The notes beneath the pieces are model-generated. The model saw only the letters and a list, made by a program, of their open reading frames with translations. It was not told the DNA's origin and searched no databases. Of a stretch of 64,000 bases of DNA, positions 34,089-46,524 are shown one piece after another. Origin of the DNA: Micromussa lordhowensis (Eukaryota; Cnidaria; Anthozoa; Scleractinia; Lobophylliidae); contig OZ026596.1 of assembly GCA_964020085.1 (NCBI GenBank), forward strand, positions 12,364,439 to 12,428,438, read 5' to 3'. Position 1 is the stretch's first letter. Each line of letters opens with the position of its first letter. The position numbers and the translations under genes are program-made.

Positions 34089-37000
34089 TGTTGCACATGG
34101 ATTTGGACTGGTTAGCTCAAAAGACCACCACAAACCGCATAATATCAAGCCAAGGTTTAATAATTATTCGATCTAAAAGAAATACATTCATAATTCACAA
34201 TCAGAACAGACGCAAATAAATTCGGCTTATCTCGTGGCTAAATTCAGAACTTCAGTTCAAACTTACTTCTGTGGCGGGTAGTTACAACAGTCGCACTTTA
34301 CGGGTTAGCAGAGTCCAGGTGAGCGGTTTAACAGACAGATTCTCCAGGTAAGCGGGTTTTACAGACAGACTAAATAATTTCTTTCTCGCTTCGATTCCAC
34401 TGAAAAACTGGTTTTAAACATAATAACCTAACGCTTTTAATCAATGTATAATGTATGTCAATCACGATTCTTGTCATCAAATAAATCTGTCAATAAGAGG
34501 CAACGCCTATTTGATCAACGAAACATTCTCCGCCCCGATAAGGGCGTAGTCCTTATCCCACTTGCAATCAGCCTATTTTTCTTCAGTCGTGTCCCTCAGC
34601 AGGGTATATAACAGCAATCTTCGTGACGGGGCGGCTGTACTCTCCGGCTGGTGTTTTCACTTTCACATTGCGGACCCGGCCATCTGTCCCGGGATGCACC
34701 TCGATCACTCTGCCGATAGTCCATTTACCGCGGATGGCATTGTTGTCAGCCATGACTACGAGGTCATCGACTTCTACGTTTCGCCTTTCTGTATGCCATG
34801 CCTTCCTGGTTACTAGTGCTGGGAGTACGTCTCGGCTCCAACGGTGCCAGAAAGAATCCACAATTTTCTGCACAAATTCTACTCGGCGACGAGGGTTTTT
34901 CGTGTCATTAAACGGGCCTTGAGGAACTTCCGATGTGGCGCGTCCCAGGAGCATGTCGTTAGGGCATAAATATTTGCCGTCGTCAGGATCGTTTGGAACA
35001 CGGCCGATAGGGCGTTGGTTTACCAGATTTCCGACTTCTAGCAGGCAAGTGTACAGTTCGAATGGAGTCAGCACCTGTTCGCCAATTGCTTTCTTTAAAG
35101 CTCTCTTGCAACTCTTAACCAGTGCCTCAGCACATCCATTCTGGTGGGGGGCAGCTGGAGTGGTGAATATCCAACGAATGCCTCTTTCAGCACAGTAATC
35201 ACAGAGCTGGTGAGAATCTAGACTTTGGACCATTTCCCGCAGTTCTCTAGCTGCGCCAACCATCTGCGAACCGTTGTCGCTCAACAGCACTGCTGGGTAT
35301 CCACGGATAGAGAAGAATCTCCTAAGCACCTGGATGAATTCCATTGTGGTCAAGTCCACTGCCATTTCTAGGTGAACTGCTCTGGTGTTGAGGCAGGTGA
35401 AGATGACGCCGTAATGCTGCGCTTTCTTATTTCGCCCTATTTTGACACTGAATGGTCCAAAATAGTCGCAGGCAGTGTAGTAGAAAGGTGGGGTCTGTGG
35501 TGCCAGGCGAAGAACGGGAAGATCGGCCATTAACTGCGTTTCCGCCTTGTGAGCCATTTCTCGACAAGTAACACACTTGAACTTCACAGCCTTACTGAGT
35601 TTGCTTGCCTTTAGGATCCAGTATTTTCGCCTTATTTTTGCAGTCGTGGTTGCTACTCCAGGGTGTCCATGATTATGCATGTGACTTGTAATTAGTAATG
35701 ATATTCTGTGCTCATTGGGAAGTAGCACTGGGTGTTTTTCTTCGTAGGACAAGATTGCTTTGTCAATCCTTCCTCCAACCCTGATTATTCCCTTGTCGTC
35801 TACAAACGGGCTCAGTGTCTTGAATTCTCCATTCTTCATTCGACTCTTTAAATCCCTTTGGGCACTTCTGATCCATGACATCTCAGCCTTCTTTAACTCT
35901 TCAGGCATGAGAGGTCCTTCTCGTCCGCTGAGTGTGTTTCTCCTGAGGCGTATCTTCTCTGCTAATCGCTTTATCCACGCGGTAACTCGTATCAGTCTTC
36001 GCCAACTAGAGAATTTCTTCACATCGATTACCTTTCCTACATCTGCATACAAGACTGAACTGACAGCATTAACTTGGCGACGCTCCATGTCTTCTTCTCG
36101 GTGCAGTCTAGCTGTTTGAACTGGCCATTGTTCTTCTGGGAGTTTGAGAAATTCTGGGCCATTCATCCACCTCCCCGTCAACTGCTGTACATGCAATCCT
36201 CGCGATACATCGTCAGCTACGTTTTCGTCACCGGGAATGTGCTTCCATTGACTTGGGTCCGAGTTGTTCTGGATCTCCCCAACCCTTGCTGAGACAAACG
36301 GCTTGAAACTGCGGGAAGGACTTTGGATCCAGGCCAGTGTGATACTGCTGTCAGTGAAGAATTTAACATCGGCAAATTGAATCGTACACTCTTTCACTAT
36401 TGTTTTCGCGAGGCGGGAGGCGAGGACCGCTGCTTGTAATTCCAGGCGTGGAATTGTGAGTTGCTTTAGGGGTGCCACTCTAGATTTAGCTGCAACAAAG
36501 TTTACTTCGTAGATGCTTTGTTTCGTTCTTTGACGGATGTATGCGCAGGCGCCAAATGCGTCTTGAGAGGCGTCTGAAAAGACACACAGTACCGGTGCTT
36601 CTGGAGTTTCTGGTGGAACCAGGCATCTCTTGAAACCAATCTTTTTGAGCTCCTTCATTTCCTTGAAGAACGGGATCCACTTTTCTTGGACATCGCATGG
36701 AAGTTTATCGTCCCAGTGAAGACCAGTCTGCCACAGCTCTTGCAAACCTATTTTGGCTCTGATGACGAATGCAGCAGCGAATCCGATGGGGTCGTAGAAG
36801 CGGGCAACTTGGTTGAGAAGTGTTCTCTTGGTCATCTTTACTCCATGATCTATTGAATCATCCGTCAGGCGCAGTAAATCCACTTTAACTTTGAAGCTGA
36901 ACTCATCTGTGATGTAATTCCAAATCACGCCAAGCACCTTTTCTTCAGCGTCTTCCTGGAACAACTTGAACCCCTTTTCCTGATCTTCTGTCTTGGTTAA

Positions 37001-37434
37001 GATTTTGTTTGATGTCCAGCCCTTCACGCCAAACCCTCCACTCTCGAGCACTTTGTCTAAATCTTCTGTCAACGTCTGAGCCTGCGCTACAGTGTCTACG
37101 GAGCCACAAATATCATCCATGTATGAATTCTTTGTGAGAACATCGGCTGCTTCCGGGTAATCCTTCTTGTTTTCTTCAGCTGTTTTTCTTAATGCAATCT
37201 GATCCATGGCAGGCGCTGGCTTGTCACCAAACGTCAGGACTGTTTTGACGTACACATCGGGTTCTCTCTCTGTTTAGACTAAATAATTTCTTTCTCGCTT
37301 CGATTCCACTGAAAAACTGGTTTTAAACATAATAACCTAACGCTTTTAATCAATGTATAATGTATGTCAATCACGATTCTTGTCATCAAATAAATCTGTC
37401 AATAAGAGGCAACGCCTATTTGATCAACGAAACA
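34089..37434 (-). mobile_element. BEL/Pao LTR retrotransposon, internally deleted
   Basis: The 5-bp target duplication GGTAT lies at 34084-34088 and 37435-37439. The left LTR, which is the 3' LTR in element orientation, spans 34089-34525 with TG/CA ends. The right LTR keeps only 159 bp (37276-37434). By eye it is identical to 34367-34525. A purine-rich tract (AATCGGGGCGGAGAA in complement, near 34526-34545) precedes the 3' LTR. The remaining internal sequence is the 3' part of pol. The rest of the 5' LTR, gag, protease and the start of reverse transcriptase are gone, joined directly at about 37275. Confidence 0.85.
34583..37255 (-). CDS. BEL/Pao pol polyprotein, C-terminal 890 residues
   Basis: One uninterrupted frame encodes the 3' part of pol. 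The end of reverse transcriptase carries YMDD at residues 45-48. An RNase H domain has D228, E272 and D302 in FSDAS, LELQAA and FFTDSS. The integrase zinc-binding region has a histidine cluster at 525-531 and C561/C564. The integrase core has D597, D660 and E710. A C-terminal domain of the type found downstream of BEL integrases (about 790-885) completes it. The frame remains open upstream of the first methionine (REPDVYVK) to the deletion junction, so the methionine at 37255 is internal. The lack of any stop or frameshift in 890 codons indicates a young insertion. Without the 5' half it cannot copy itself. Confidence 0.88.
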   Translation of the reverse strand: MYVKTVLTFGDKPAPAMDQIALRKTAEENKKDYPEAADVLTKNSYMDDICGSVDTVAQAQTLTEDLDKVLESGGFGVKGWTSNKILTKTEDQEKGFKLFQEDAEEKVLGVIWNYITDEFSFKVKVDLLRLTDDSIDHGVKMTKRTLLNQVARFYDPIGFAAAFVIRAKIGLQELWQTGLHWDDKLPCDVQEKWIPFFKEMKELKKIGFKRCLVPPETPEAPVLCVFSDASQDAFGACAYIRQRTKQSIYEVNFVAAKSRVAPLKQLTIPRLELQAAVLASRLAKTIVKECTIQFADVKFFTDSSITLAWIQSPSRSFKPFVSARVGEIQNNSDPSQWKHIPGDENVADDVSRGLHVQQLTGRWMNGPEFLKLPEEQWPVQTARLHREEDMERRQVNAVSSVLYADVGKVIDVKKFSSWRRLIRVTAWIKRLAEKIRLRRNTLSGREGPLMPEELKKAEMSWIRSAQRDLKSRMKNGEFKTLSPFVDDKGIIRVGGRIDKAILSYEEKHPVLLPNEHRISLLITSHMHNHGHPGVATTTAKIRRKYWILKASKLSKAVKFKCVTCREMAHKAETQLMADLPVLRLAPQTPPFYYTACDYFGPFSVKIGRNKKAQHYGVIFTCLNTRAVHLEMAVDLTTMEFIQVLRRFFSIRGYPAVLLSDNGSQMVGAARELREMVQSLDSHQLCDYCAERGIRWIFTTPAAPHQNGCAEALVKSCKRALKKAIGEQVLTPFELYTCLLEVGNLVNQRPIGRVPNDPDDGKYLCPNDMLLGRATSEVPQGPFNDTKNPRRRVEFVQKIVDSFWHRWSRDVLPALVTRKAWHTERRNVEVDDLVVMADNNAIRGKWTIGRVIEVHPGTDGRVRNVKVKTPAGEYSRPVTKIAVIYPAEGHD

Positions 37435-37783
37435 GGTATCATGACAAAAATTAGTTCGGTGAGCTCGCAAAACCAGCTACTAATGCTTAAAAATGCACCA
37501 GAATTTACCAAAATCATGATAGGAGAAATTTGTACTAGTTTATAACTAAATGTAGAGAAATTTTTTTTTGTCCATACATCGTCTGTAAAATTACAAGACG
37601 ATGTATGGACAAAAAAAAATTCTCTACATTTAGTTATGAAATCTCATCTTTTAATGATGGGGGCCTCAAATTTGGCCATTTTAATATTCTCGACATGCTT
37701 TTTCCATTTCTGGCATTTGTTAAGCTATAGCCCATAATTTTATGAAAAGTAGGACACGTGATGGCTTAGCTGCAAAGGGCCTA

Positions 37784-38866
37784 TTCTAATGCGTAACAAA
37801 ATCTATCAACAATACTGAAATCAAACAGAAACAGAGACCAATGGCGCGTCGTACAGATTAAGTTTCATGACTTTTATAAAAAATGTTTTTTTTTTTTTAA
37901 TTCACCGGTCGTTGGTTAACTAACCATTGTCGAGAGGTTAGTTTGACAGTTCAAACACGCTTTAGTGGTCATTACCGTTGTGGAGAGGTGGCCGTTGCAG
38001 AGAGTTTAAAATAAGAGTGAATTTATGGACCGTCTACCGGGACAAAAAAAGGAGCCGTTGTAAAGAGGTGGCTGCTATTGAAGGTTGGACTATATGAAAA
38101 ATAAAGCACCCTTAGCTTCAGAAGCAGGTATAGAGCAGCTATATTCTTATTAAGCGTCTTTTGAAAAACTGAGTTATATATGCATGCCCTTTACATTAAA
38201 ATAAAAAGAAAAGAGTTATTTAGGAGGTGTATGTCGTATCATAGAATTTTAGTTCTCTTTCAACGCCGGTTATAGGAAGAACCACTTCCTATGATAGCAA
38301 GGAAAAAATATTGAATTAGTTTCTCTAAACATACTAACTACGCTCTTAGTGGAAGAGTATACAGTAGAACCTCCCTCATTAATTGCAACCAGTGTCTACA
38401 ACGGCCATCAGAGGTTAACGATGAAACCACCTTGCGAGCGGCCGTTGGCGCGGACCTGCTCACAAGCATTTCAGGAAAGCCGAAGAGTCGAATTTTAAGC
38501 CAAATTTTTCGTTCTTCACGAGTCTTTCGACCACGGAAGTACGCGTATGTGGAGTGAAATTTATTGGGCTTTATGGAACTGTTGGTTTTATTGCGATTCG
38601 GGACTTTTTCTTTTGAGGCAAGAGCGATTTGTGGAGTGACGTCTGACCAGCGATCGATGGAGTTGTCTGCCTTTCCATTCTTTTAGAAGGAGGAGCAACG
38701 GTTTCGAATACGGCCGAAGATCAATGGGTTTTGAGCAGGATCGGAGGCCTGGGACTGAGTCTTTTTCAATGGGTCACCAGACTCCGGCAGGGCTTTTGGC
38801 TTTGCTTTTTGCGGATCTTTTCGAAAATTATAATCGCCTGAAGGAGTATTCGCCGGGTCCAGCAAC
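37784..38866. other. Region upstream of malectin with transposon-end fragments
   Basis: Around 37960-38090 and 38365-38440 there are diverged GAGGTGGCCGTTG and CAGTAGAACCTCC sequences. These resemble the terminal regions of Tc1/mariner-class elements and the 58.7-kb satellite. The malectin promoter must lie in the last few hundred bases, but no TATA box is obvious. Confidence 0.4.
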
Positions 38867-41800
38867 ATGGAAAGTTTATTCTTCGAGTTTTTTATCACCG
38901 TTTTACTGGCAATAATATGTGAAGAGGTTTCAAGCACAGGAGAAGTTGTGTACGCTGTAAATAGTGGCGGTCCAGCGCATACGGATTTGAACGGAGTTCA
39001 CTTCCAAGCTGACAAACTGGCCGTAGGAACGGCGTCGGATTTTGGCAAATCATTATCGATCGGAAGAGTTGCTCCTGCTGATCAAATACTATACCAAACA
39101 GAACGATATCATTTTTCGAACTTTGGCTACAGCATTCCTATAAAAGAAAACGGGGATTACGTATTGATTTTGAAGTTTTGCGAGGTGTATTTTCAAGGCC
39201 CACGGCTCAAGGTAAGAGGATTAGAATTTTCGATCCACGTGCAGACTCGCTAGCGATTCAGATCAGGTGCTTTATATATCTGGTGATGCTCCCTCTTTTC
39301 TCACAATATATTTTTTTATTTGTGGTGGTTGTGCTTTTTGTAGGTTTTCCTTTGATAAGTTAGCTTATTTTAGCTTACATGAGATAAGCATGCAAGCTAT
39401 AACTTAGTTTGTATGAAGTCGATTCGCTATTGTGGTAAGTTTTCAATATAAACCTATACCAGAGAGTATAAGGCAATCGATTACAATATTTCCGCCTAAT
39501 GTCGACACTTTGTTAGCGATAGGCGGTCGAAATGATGTATAGCGCTACCTCACATGTACCAATGGCATCCGGTCAGAACGCTAGATATAAAAACGAAAAA
39601 TGCAAATAGATCCTGCTGGAAATCATCTGCCGTTAATTTTAACGCTTAGTTACACTCTAGTTTTACCGAAGTACAACTGTAAAGATATACAAATTTTTTA
39701 CTCATCTGGTGACAATTTTTGAGTTAAATTAAACGCAAAGAGAGCTATTAAGTTTAAAACAATCCCTTTGATTGAGAAATTTGTTTACAAACACCTAGAT
39801 AGCGTGCATATTAACCTTAATTAGCTAGAAGGCAATGTTCATAAATTTTGGCTCAGATTACCAATATATTCATGTATTACAAGTAATCACCTGCAATGCA
39901 TATGGTCAACTTGACAAAAACTTCCATTGAGAAACCTCTTTTACTAGAAACGGAAGGAGAGCAGTGACAAAAACTACTTGAATATTAAAATATTGAATTT
40001 AAACACCAACAATAAGAATTAAAACTACTGATAAAAAAACAAAGACTGCAAATGGTTATTTCACCTGCAAAACAAAAACATCCGCTCTTAGGGCTGAGGC
40101 TCTAGGTCTCTTCGAGTTATAATGAGAAACTCGCAGGAGTTTGAGAGGAAATTTTCAGGTTTCACTGTTAGGATCTCATTCTCTTTCAGTATGTGTGTTT
40201 TAAACAATTTTCACGCGAGCTCTTGCTAATGCAATTCAGCGCAAGCACAAGAATTGCAAAAAACAAACATGGCGTCAATATAGCAATCATGTTATTTGCT
40301 CAATACCCGTGCTATCTGTACTATTTTTCTTCATTATTATTGAACTCAGTGCATTGATTGTTTTAGTCTTTTACTACAACAGTATGTTAGAAAAGGTAAC
40401 AATGCCAGGAACCCAGCAATTCTCAGCTTTTTCTTTGTCGCCAAAAAAAAAACAGATAAATACAGCGCATGCTTAGTTAGTCGAAAAAATTGCGATTGAA
40501 TGCGGAATAGCTTTCTCGGAAATACCTCTATTTCTTGAGAACCGCTCATTAGAACTTCATGAAATTTGGCACGAAAATGCTTTAGGAAATAAGTAACTGG
40601 AGTATTGAAAAAATGTAACAAAGGAAATTATATATATATTCCAGTGAACCTTCAACAAGGGATAGTTAAAGATCTCTCTGTTAAATTATTATTAAAATAG
40701 TTGCAAAATCGTTACAAGCTAGTTGCATGCAAATTATAAAGCAAATAAACGAAACCAATTTTAAAGGGCTGTTTATATTTATTCATGTTGCCATGGCAAT
40801 GGCACATTCATCAGCTTAACTATCAAAAAACCGAAGTTTATGTTGTTATCTTGCTTGTTGCCATTTTTGGCGACCAAGGATCAAGGGTTTTAGAGAAAAA
40901 GGTGACAGAAACACAGGTATCGAAAACTGTGTTCAGCCACCTTAATCCAAAAGTGACAAGAATTGTTCGGTTTAGTAGCATTCTACGCAGACACTCTTTG
41001 GGTAGAAGATTGCATGATGAGCCCAAGGAGCATCTGTGTCAGCTGTTTACTAAATTTGTTGCAGTGTATCACTTTATTATTAATAATGACTGTCTGTTAG
41101 TTTGTTAGACTAATTTAATGCTTGATAAATGTACTGGTAAGTGTGAAACCCATTGTGAAATCCATCATAATTGCTATCCCTTGACTAGCTTGAGAATAAA
41201 ACAATCAGATACTTTATTGCTGTCAGTCACAATAAAAGTGACAGAAATGTTTTTCTCAACATTTGACAGTTTTAGATTTTGAAAATGTTCTCTGCTACCA
41301 GCTATAAACTACTCTCCTTCTGCTTTGTGACACTGAAAATGAAATGAGAAAAACTGACTTTTTTAAAGTGAATTCTTGCTTTTTTGCAGGTTTTTGATGT
41401 AGCAGTAAATCAACATACTGTAATCAAAGGATTAGACATTTATGAGAGAGTTGGGCGGGCAGTTGGACATGATGAATACATTCCATTTAGAGTAAACAAT
41501 AACCAGCTACTGATTGATGGTGAAACCGTTCCATTTGGTGGTTCCATTTATGTTGAATTTTTAAAGGTAGGCTGGTTAATATTAACATAGTTTGAGGTCT
41601 GTAATGTATGTTGTCACTTCTGTCCCTAATCCTCAGGGAATAATTGGCCGGAAATTCTTGTTCGCCGTGCCACTTGGTTATTTGCAACTACTGCTGCTCC
41701 ACTCTACAATGTAAAACCCAAGGCTGTCCCGTCTTTCTCTGTGGTTGGTTGTGTAGATGGATCAGGGCTGGGGGCATGGGGGGTTAGGCAAGGTTTTTTC

Positions 41801-44800
41801 CCTTTTGATTTGTGGCCAAAATGCGAAGCATACAAACAGTTAATTGAAGAGGAGTAAGGAGAATTTGTACTATACAGTATGGAACATGAAGACCAAGTTA
41901 GTAACTTTTATTATACTAGTAATAGTTCTCACTATAGCTGCCCCCGCTTTTTTATATTATTGAGTGTAGAATATCTCCTGAGGTGAAACTTTGTACAGGG
42001 AATGACCTTTTATGTTTCCAAACCTTTTTTGTTATCTTGGTTATCTTGAATAAATCTGGAAAGTGCAAGCTGACAGGTTTTTTTTACAAATCTTGAGCAC
42101 ATGGTGAAAAGAAGTTCTGTTATATCGTTTATCACATTCAAATTTGATAAATGTGGCAAAAACAAACATGATGCAACTTCTAAAAAACTGTCAACTTCAC
42201 AGGAATAAATATGAGTAATGTTTAGTACAGAATTCATAAAATGTGCTGTCTTAGCAACTGATCGACTGCTGGAGTTATTTCACACACATCTAACTTAAGT
42301 TTCTCCTGGTTTTCATCTCCCATTGAGCCCCTGTAAGCAATGCAGTCAAATTAGAAACCTCTTTTACACCTGAACAAAGATCATCAATATGGGTCCATTT
42401 TCCTTGAATGAGAACTATGCAAGTAAAATGTTTATTATTTGATCGCATCATCTCTTTCAACTTATATTCCGCTTGGCCTACATTTATGTTCTCATACAAC
42501 TTTATCAAATTCATAAGGTCTGGAGAGAATTCAATAAAAACAAATTTTGAGTGTGCTATGGAGGTTAAAACTGGCTCACATGAAGGAGTTTCACAGTCAC
42601 TTTAACTTTCCAGGTTGAGTTTGAATACCAGAAACAAACTGTGGCCGGGAATTGAGAAATTCAGCTCAAATTTTTGCAATGTCGATCTGGTCACAAAATT
42701 TACCAAAATTGAGCTTCTAAGAACTACATCCTTTTGGCAGTCAAAATGACTGGAAGGTTCTTAGAGGTGAAAAGATATTCATTTCATCTGGAGTAAGCTT
42801 GCCAAAGGTCTTTTCCTAAACAGTCTGACTGAAGCAAGCATTGCAATCTCTTGCCAAAAAAATATGGACATTGTTGTCTTAAATAAGCCCAAAGAGGTTC
42901 CTTGTTTTCTTCCAACAATCTACTGTCTACTAATGACTGAATATATCTTGAGTATGTGTTCAAAAGAAACTCTTTAAATTCATTTCTTACAGTCAAAGTT
43001 GATAAATGTGGCAAAAACAAACACAATGCTATTTCTAGAAAACTATCCTTAAAGCTGAATTCATGAAATGGTTTTTCGTTTCAGCATTATTAAGCTTAGG
43101 TTTCAACTGAGGTATAACCATATGAACAACAATTCAAAACATGACATACCAGTAAGCTTTTTTTACGCTGAAACACTATACAAAACAGGACTTTTTGAAT
43201 TGATCCCTGGACTTCTAGAACACTGAAAATATACCAGTATCACAGCTCATGAGTCACTAAACCAGTTCTTTGTCCTTTTCCCAATCACTGAATATACTTT
43301 TGGGTTGTGGTGCGAGTCTTAGTGTCTGACAAATCCAAGTGTGGCCATGTCTTTCAGTTAAAGACATCGATGAGCAATGTGAGTTTCCACAATTGACTCT
43401 AGATCGAATGGACTTCAATGCGATTTTTCAACTAATTAACTTAAATTTATCTAGAAAGCTATACGCACTTCAGAACCTTGTGGCAAAGACTCCGATCCCA
43501 GAATCATTTGCATGTTTATTCAACCCCCAGTGAACTTTTACCAATCCTTTGCCTCCTATACTTTTTGGCAATCCTTTGCAAGCCATGTTCTCAAAAATTG
43601 AGGTTTTTCCTGCTACGACGAAATATTCCACCCTATACGCAGGGGCTTCTAGGGTGCCTCCTCAGGTTTTGGCCATCTGGGTCAAAACCCTGCGGAGGCA
43701 ATAATTTTTTACTGTATCTGTTGGGATTGAGAAACCATTTCAAGGCTTCAAAATCAATCAAGCCAACATTTAATCACCATGTTTTGAATGCAATCAACAG
43801 TCAACATCTGATACATGTATATCAATATTCTAACATGGCTCAGAGGCTTTAAATGCAAATTTCTTAAATTTTGTCTCTCAACTCCTAAAAGAGACTTGGA
43901 CACAAAGAAAACACCTGTCCACAAAATAAAGACGTTAGTCCTGAATGTGGCCTATTACAGTCAAGCACAATACATGATATCATTATGTTTAACTGAGATT
44001 TTTGATCAAACATAGTCAAATGTAATTGTTTAATGAGTGTATGTTCAGAAATCAAACATACAGTAGTATCATTTGGTATCGTATTATAAAAGTAACCCCC
44101 CTCCCCCTGTGTGTGTGTGGTGGAATCATGGGGCAGCAATGTCATGTGATCAGAAAGCACAAGGAAGAACGTTGAGCAAATGAACTGAGTCTTGCATTGT
44201 GTCAGCACTTTCTAGATCACTGTTTAGTTACTGAAGTTTGCTTTACAACGTTCTTGTCTTCCTTTCTAATTCCCGAAAGCGTGAAATTAAACAATATAAC
44301 ATCAACTTTTGGGCTTTAGCTTTAGAATATACAGTATATGAAGATGCAAGGTCATTTGTAACAAACATTTAATCTTTGTTAGAAATGACCTTGTTGCCAC
44401 TTGTAGAACTTCTCCGCATGTCAGTTTAAACGTGTTTTATTTATTGTTTAATACTCTTTTTTGTTGAAATTTAGGGTTACTATGACAATCCCAAAGTCAA
44501 TGCTGTTTTGGTTATGAAAGGAACTTTAGATGGTGAGTCGTTTAAAAGTTTCTTTATTTCACATTGCACTTGGGCAGAAGACTGCTAAGTATAATATGCC
44601 TAAACATACATTGATTCACAGAGGAATTCAACATTCTTGGCCTTTCTAAAACTACATACCATTAAATCTGCCACTTTTGAAAGACAGCGCCTGTAACATG
44701 TTTTCCCAGAGTTTCAACATTCTCACCAATTAATGGCTTATGACCATATCTCAAATTTTCAGAAACCAGAAATTGGATCTGATTGAACAGTCATGCAAAG

Positions 44801-45927
44801 AAAATGAAAATCTGTAAGACAAACTATGAAAATGTTAAGTGCTGCATATGATGAGAAGACAGTAATTAGAGGAAAAAAACACCTTCAAACATTTTACAAT
44901 AGAGTTGAAAGTTGGGCTTTTTTAGTCCCTCAAGAGTGTCGAAGACACCTAATGAACAGTGCTGTTACAGCACTGCTGCAGCAGAATGTCGGCATACTTC
45001 TAGATGCCCTGTCAAAGAGCTGTGTTGTAGCCCAGGTTGCAAGGTAATTCCATCAGAAATAACTTGTCAGCAGCTTATTTCCATGAACGATTAAACAATG
45101 AAAAATAACCTCCCCCCTCCACAAATGGTGATGCAGGCAATAAAATCATTACTGGAGTTATGTTGTGCGAGTTAATCATTGTTGCCACAGGCATAACTTT
45201 TCAAAATTCCCTGACTTTTCCCTGATAAAAATAAAATTTCTCTGACCAAATAAATACAAAATGTTAGACATAATAGCAGCTTCTAGCCTCATTTTGCAGC
45301 TGTCCTTTCCACTCGTTCATCAAAACTGATGAGTTTCAACAAATTAATTTTTCCTTCTTCATAAAGTAAAAATGTTGTGATCATGGTGACCCCAATGTTT
45401 CTTCCACCTTTTCACGGTACCTATTAAATCAGCTGCATTAGAATATTTCAATTTTCCCGGACTCAAAATAAAATTCCCTGACTTTCCCTGACCATGAAGA
45501 ATTTCTTTTTTCCCTGACCATTTCTTGAGCTGTGGCAACCCTTGTTATAAGGGTTGACAGGAGGAGGTGTCAAGCACCAACAACTTGTTTGACAGGGAGG
45601 ATAGGGACATTAAAGCACATGAAAGTGAAATCCAAGGATAACAAAATTGGCTTGGAGCACCGCCTGCCCAAAAAAGTAGATGTAATCTTTACATTGCACT
45701 TATTTTCAGATGTTCCTAAGTTGCCTCCTCTGCCTCGCCCAGGAGAGGAGAATGAAGAGGATGATGATGATGAAGACAGTAAAGAAGATAAGCCCAAGAA
45801 ACAGCGGAAGTTATCCGGTCCCAAGGCTATTGATCCTTATGCCAATGATGAGTCAAGCATGTTGATTCCAATTGCTGTAGCTATTGCAGTCTTTCTACCA
45901 ACTCTGTTTTGTTTGTGTAAATTGTGA
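38867..45927 (+). CDS. mlec: Malectin, ER membrane lectin
   Basis: Malectin binds Glc2-high-mannose N-glycans in the ER and works with ribophorin I in glycoprotein quality control. Exons 38867-39211, 41390-41566, 44475-44532 and 45710-45927 join in phases 0, 0 and 1 and encode 265 residues, close to the vertebrate length. Residues 1-23 are a signal peptide ([17 protein letters not shown]). The malectin domain follows: [55 protein letters not shown], then [32 protein letters not shown] Glu/Asp-rich linker ([17 protein letters not shown]) and a C-terminal membrane segment ([20 protein letters not shown]) complete the family layout. The start ATG sits in a good context (AACATGG). An AATAAA signal is at 46163. 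The gene appears intact. Confidence 0.95.
41905..41965. repeat. Interspersed repeat shared with 51628-51690
   Basis: ATACTAGTAATAGTTCTCAC followed by CTGCCCCCGCTTT occurs here, in malectin intron 2, and again at 51628-51690 inside the TTA-flanked element. A separate pair of related stretches is 43610-43705 and 52260-52350, both with TGCCTCCTC(A/G)GGTTTTGGCC. Confidence 0.5.
42010..43026 (-). pseudogene. Duplicated coding-like fragments in malectin intron 2
   Basis: Three minus-strand open stretches (42784-43026, 42290-42514 and 42010-42237) lie in an intron. The first and third share the pattern [14 protein letters not shown] followed by a similar helix. The nucleotide run GATAAATGTGGCAAAAACAAACA is common to both. 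This suggests a duplicated exon from a gene family or transposon that I do not recognise. No splice model joins them convincingly. Confidence 0.35.
45181..45539. mobile_element. MITE with GTTGCCACAG ends in malectin intron 3
   Basis: The ends GTTGCCACAG and CTGTGGCAAC are inverted. Subterminal TTCCCTGACTTTTCCCTGA motifs occur near both ends in the same orientation. There is no coding sequence. Confidence 0.6.
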
Positions 45928-46524
45928 CAACCTACAATTGGTTGATTTTATTTATTGCACTGCAAGTTACACATTAAATGTTGTTTCAGAAAGTTTCAAG
46001 GCTGCTAAAAAAAAACCTGGGGATACTCCCATAAGAAAAGGTGGGGGATGCTCATCATCTCACTTCAAATCAAGGATTCTGCTCTGACTTAGGGTGTTCA
46101 TGATGAAATGCCACTTTTTTAACTTTGCAAAGTATCTTTCAGGGTGCACTTGAAGAAAAAAGAATAAAATAAAAATTAATGCTCTTATTTCCAGTTTTAG
46201 GCTCAATTTCGACTGTCTACTAGTGCAGGCTTTTTCCCTGAACAGTGGCTGGGAATTGAGTCTATTCCATTTAAGTGGTATCTTTAAAGGGTCAAATAAA
46301 GCTCAAGTGACACCCAGATTGGACTCCTTTAGGGGTTTAATTCAAATTTTCCCATGAGCATCCCTAACCTTTTCATATGAGAGTCTTTTCCAACTAGAGT
46401 TTTAAGTGATAAGATGTAGTTCAATTGTGTTGTAGTTCAGCTGTGCCAAGGTTCAGATGTTTTCCGGGTTTTAAACTTCCCAAAACACTTGTTAAATAAA
46501 TACTTCGAGATTTTAACAGAGGTG

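Larger units (their letters stand above)
33963..37783. mobile_element. Second copy of the 14-kb MITE, split by a BEL/Pao insertion
   Basis: The left fragment (from TAGGCCCTTTGCAGC to about 34018) and the right fragment (about 37636-37783, ending GCTGCAAAGGGCCTA) match the two ends of the intact MITE at 14241-14638. Between them lie the BEL element 34089-37434, extra non-MITE sequence on both sides, and a 98-bp hairpin at 37541-37638 (arms TAACTAAATGTAGAGAAAT and TGTCCATACATCGTCT). The MITE is therefore older than the BEL insertion. Confidence 0.75.

Noticed and set aside
34562..36292. Several plus-strand frames across the BEL element
   Set aside because: They are shadows of the 890-codon pol frame on the other strand.
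45532..45709. Upstream extension of the last malectin exon
   Set aside because: The open frame continues into intron 3, but the acceptor at 45708-45709 gives the family sequence in phase.
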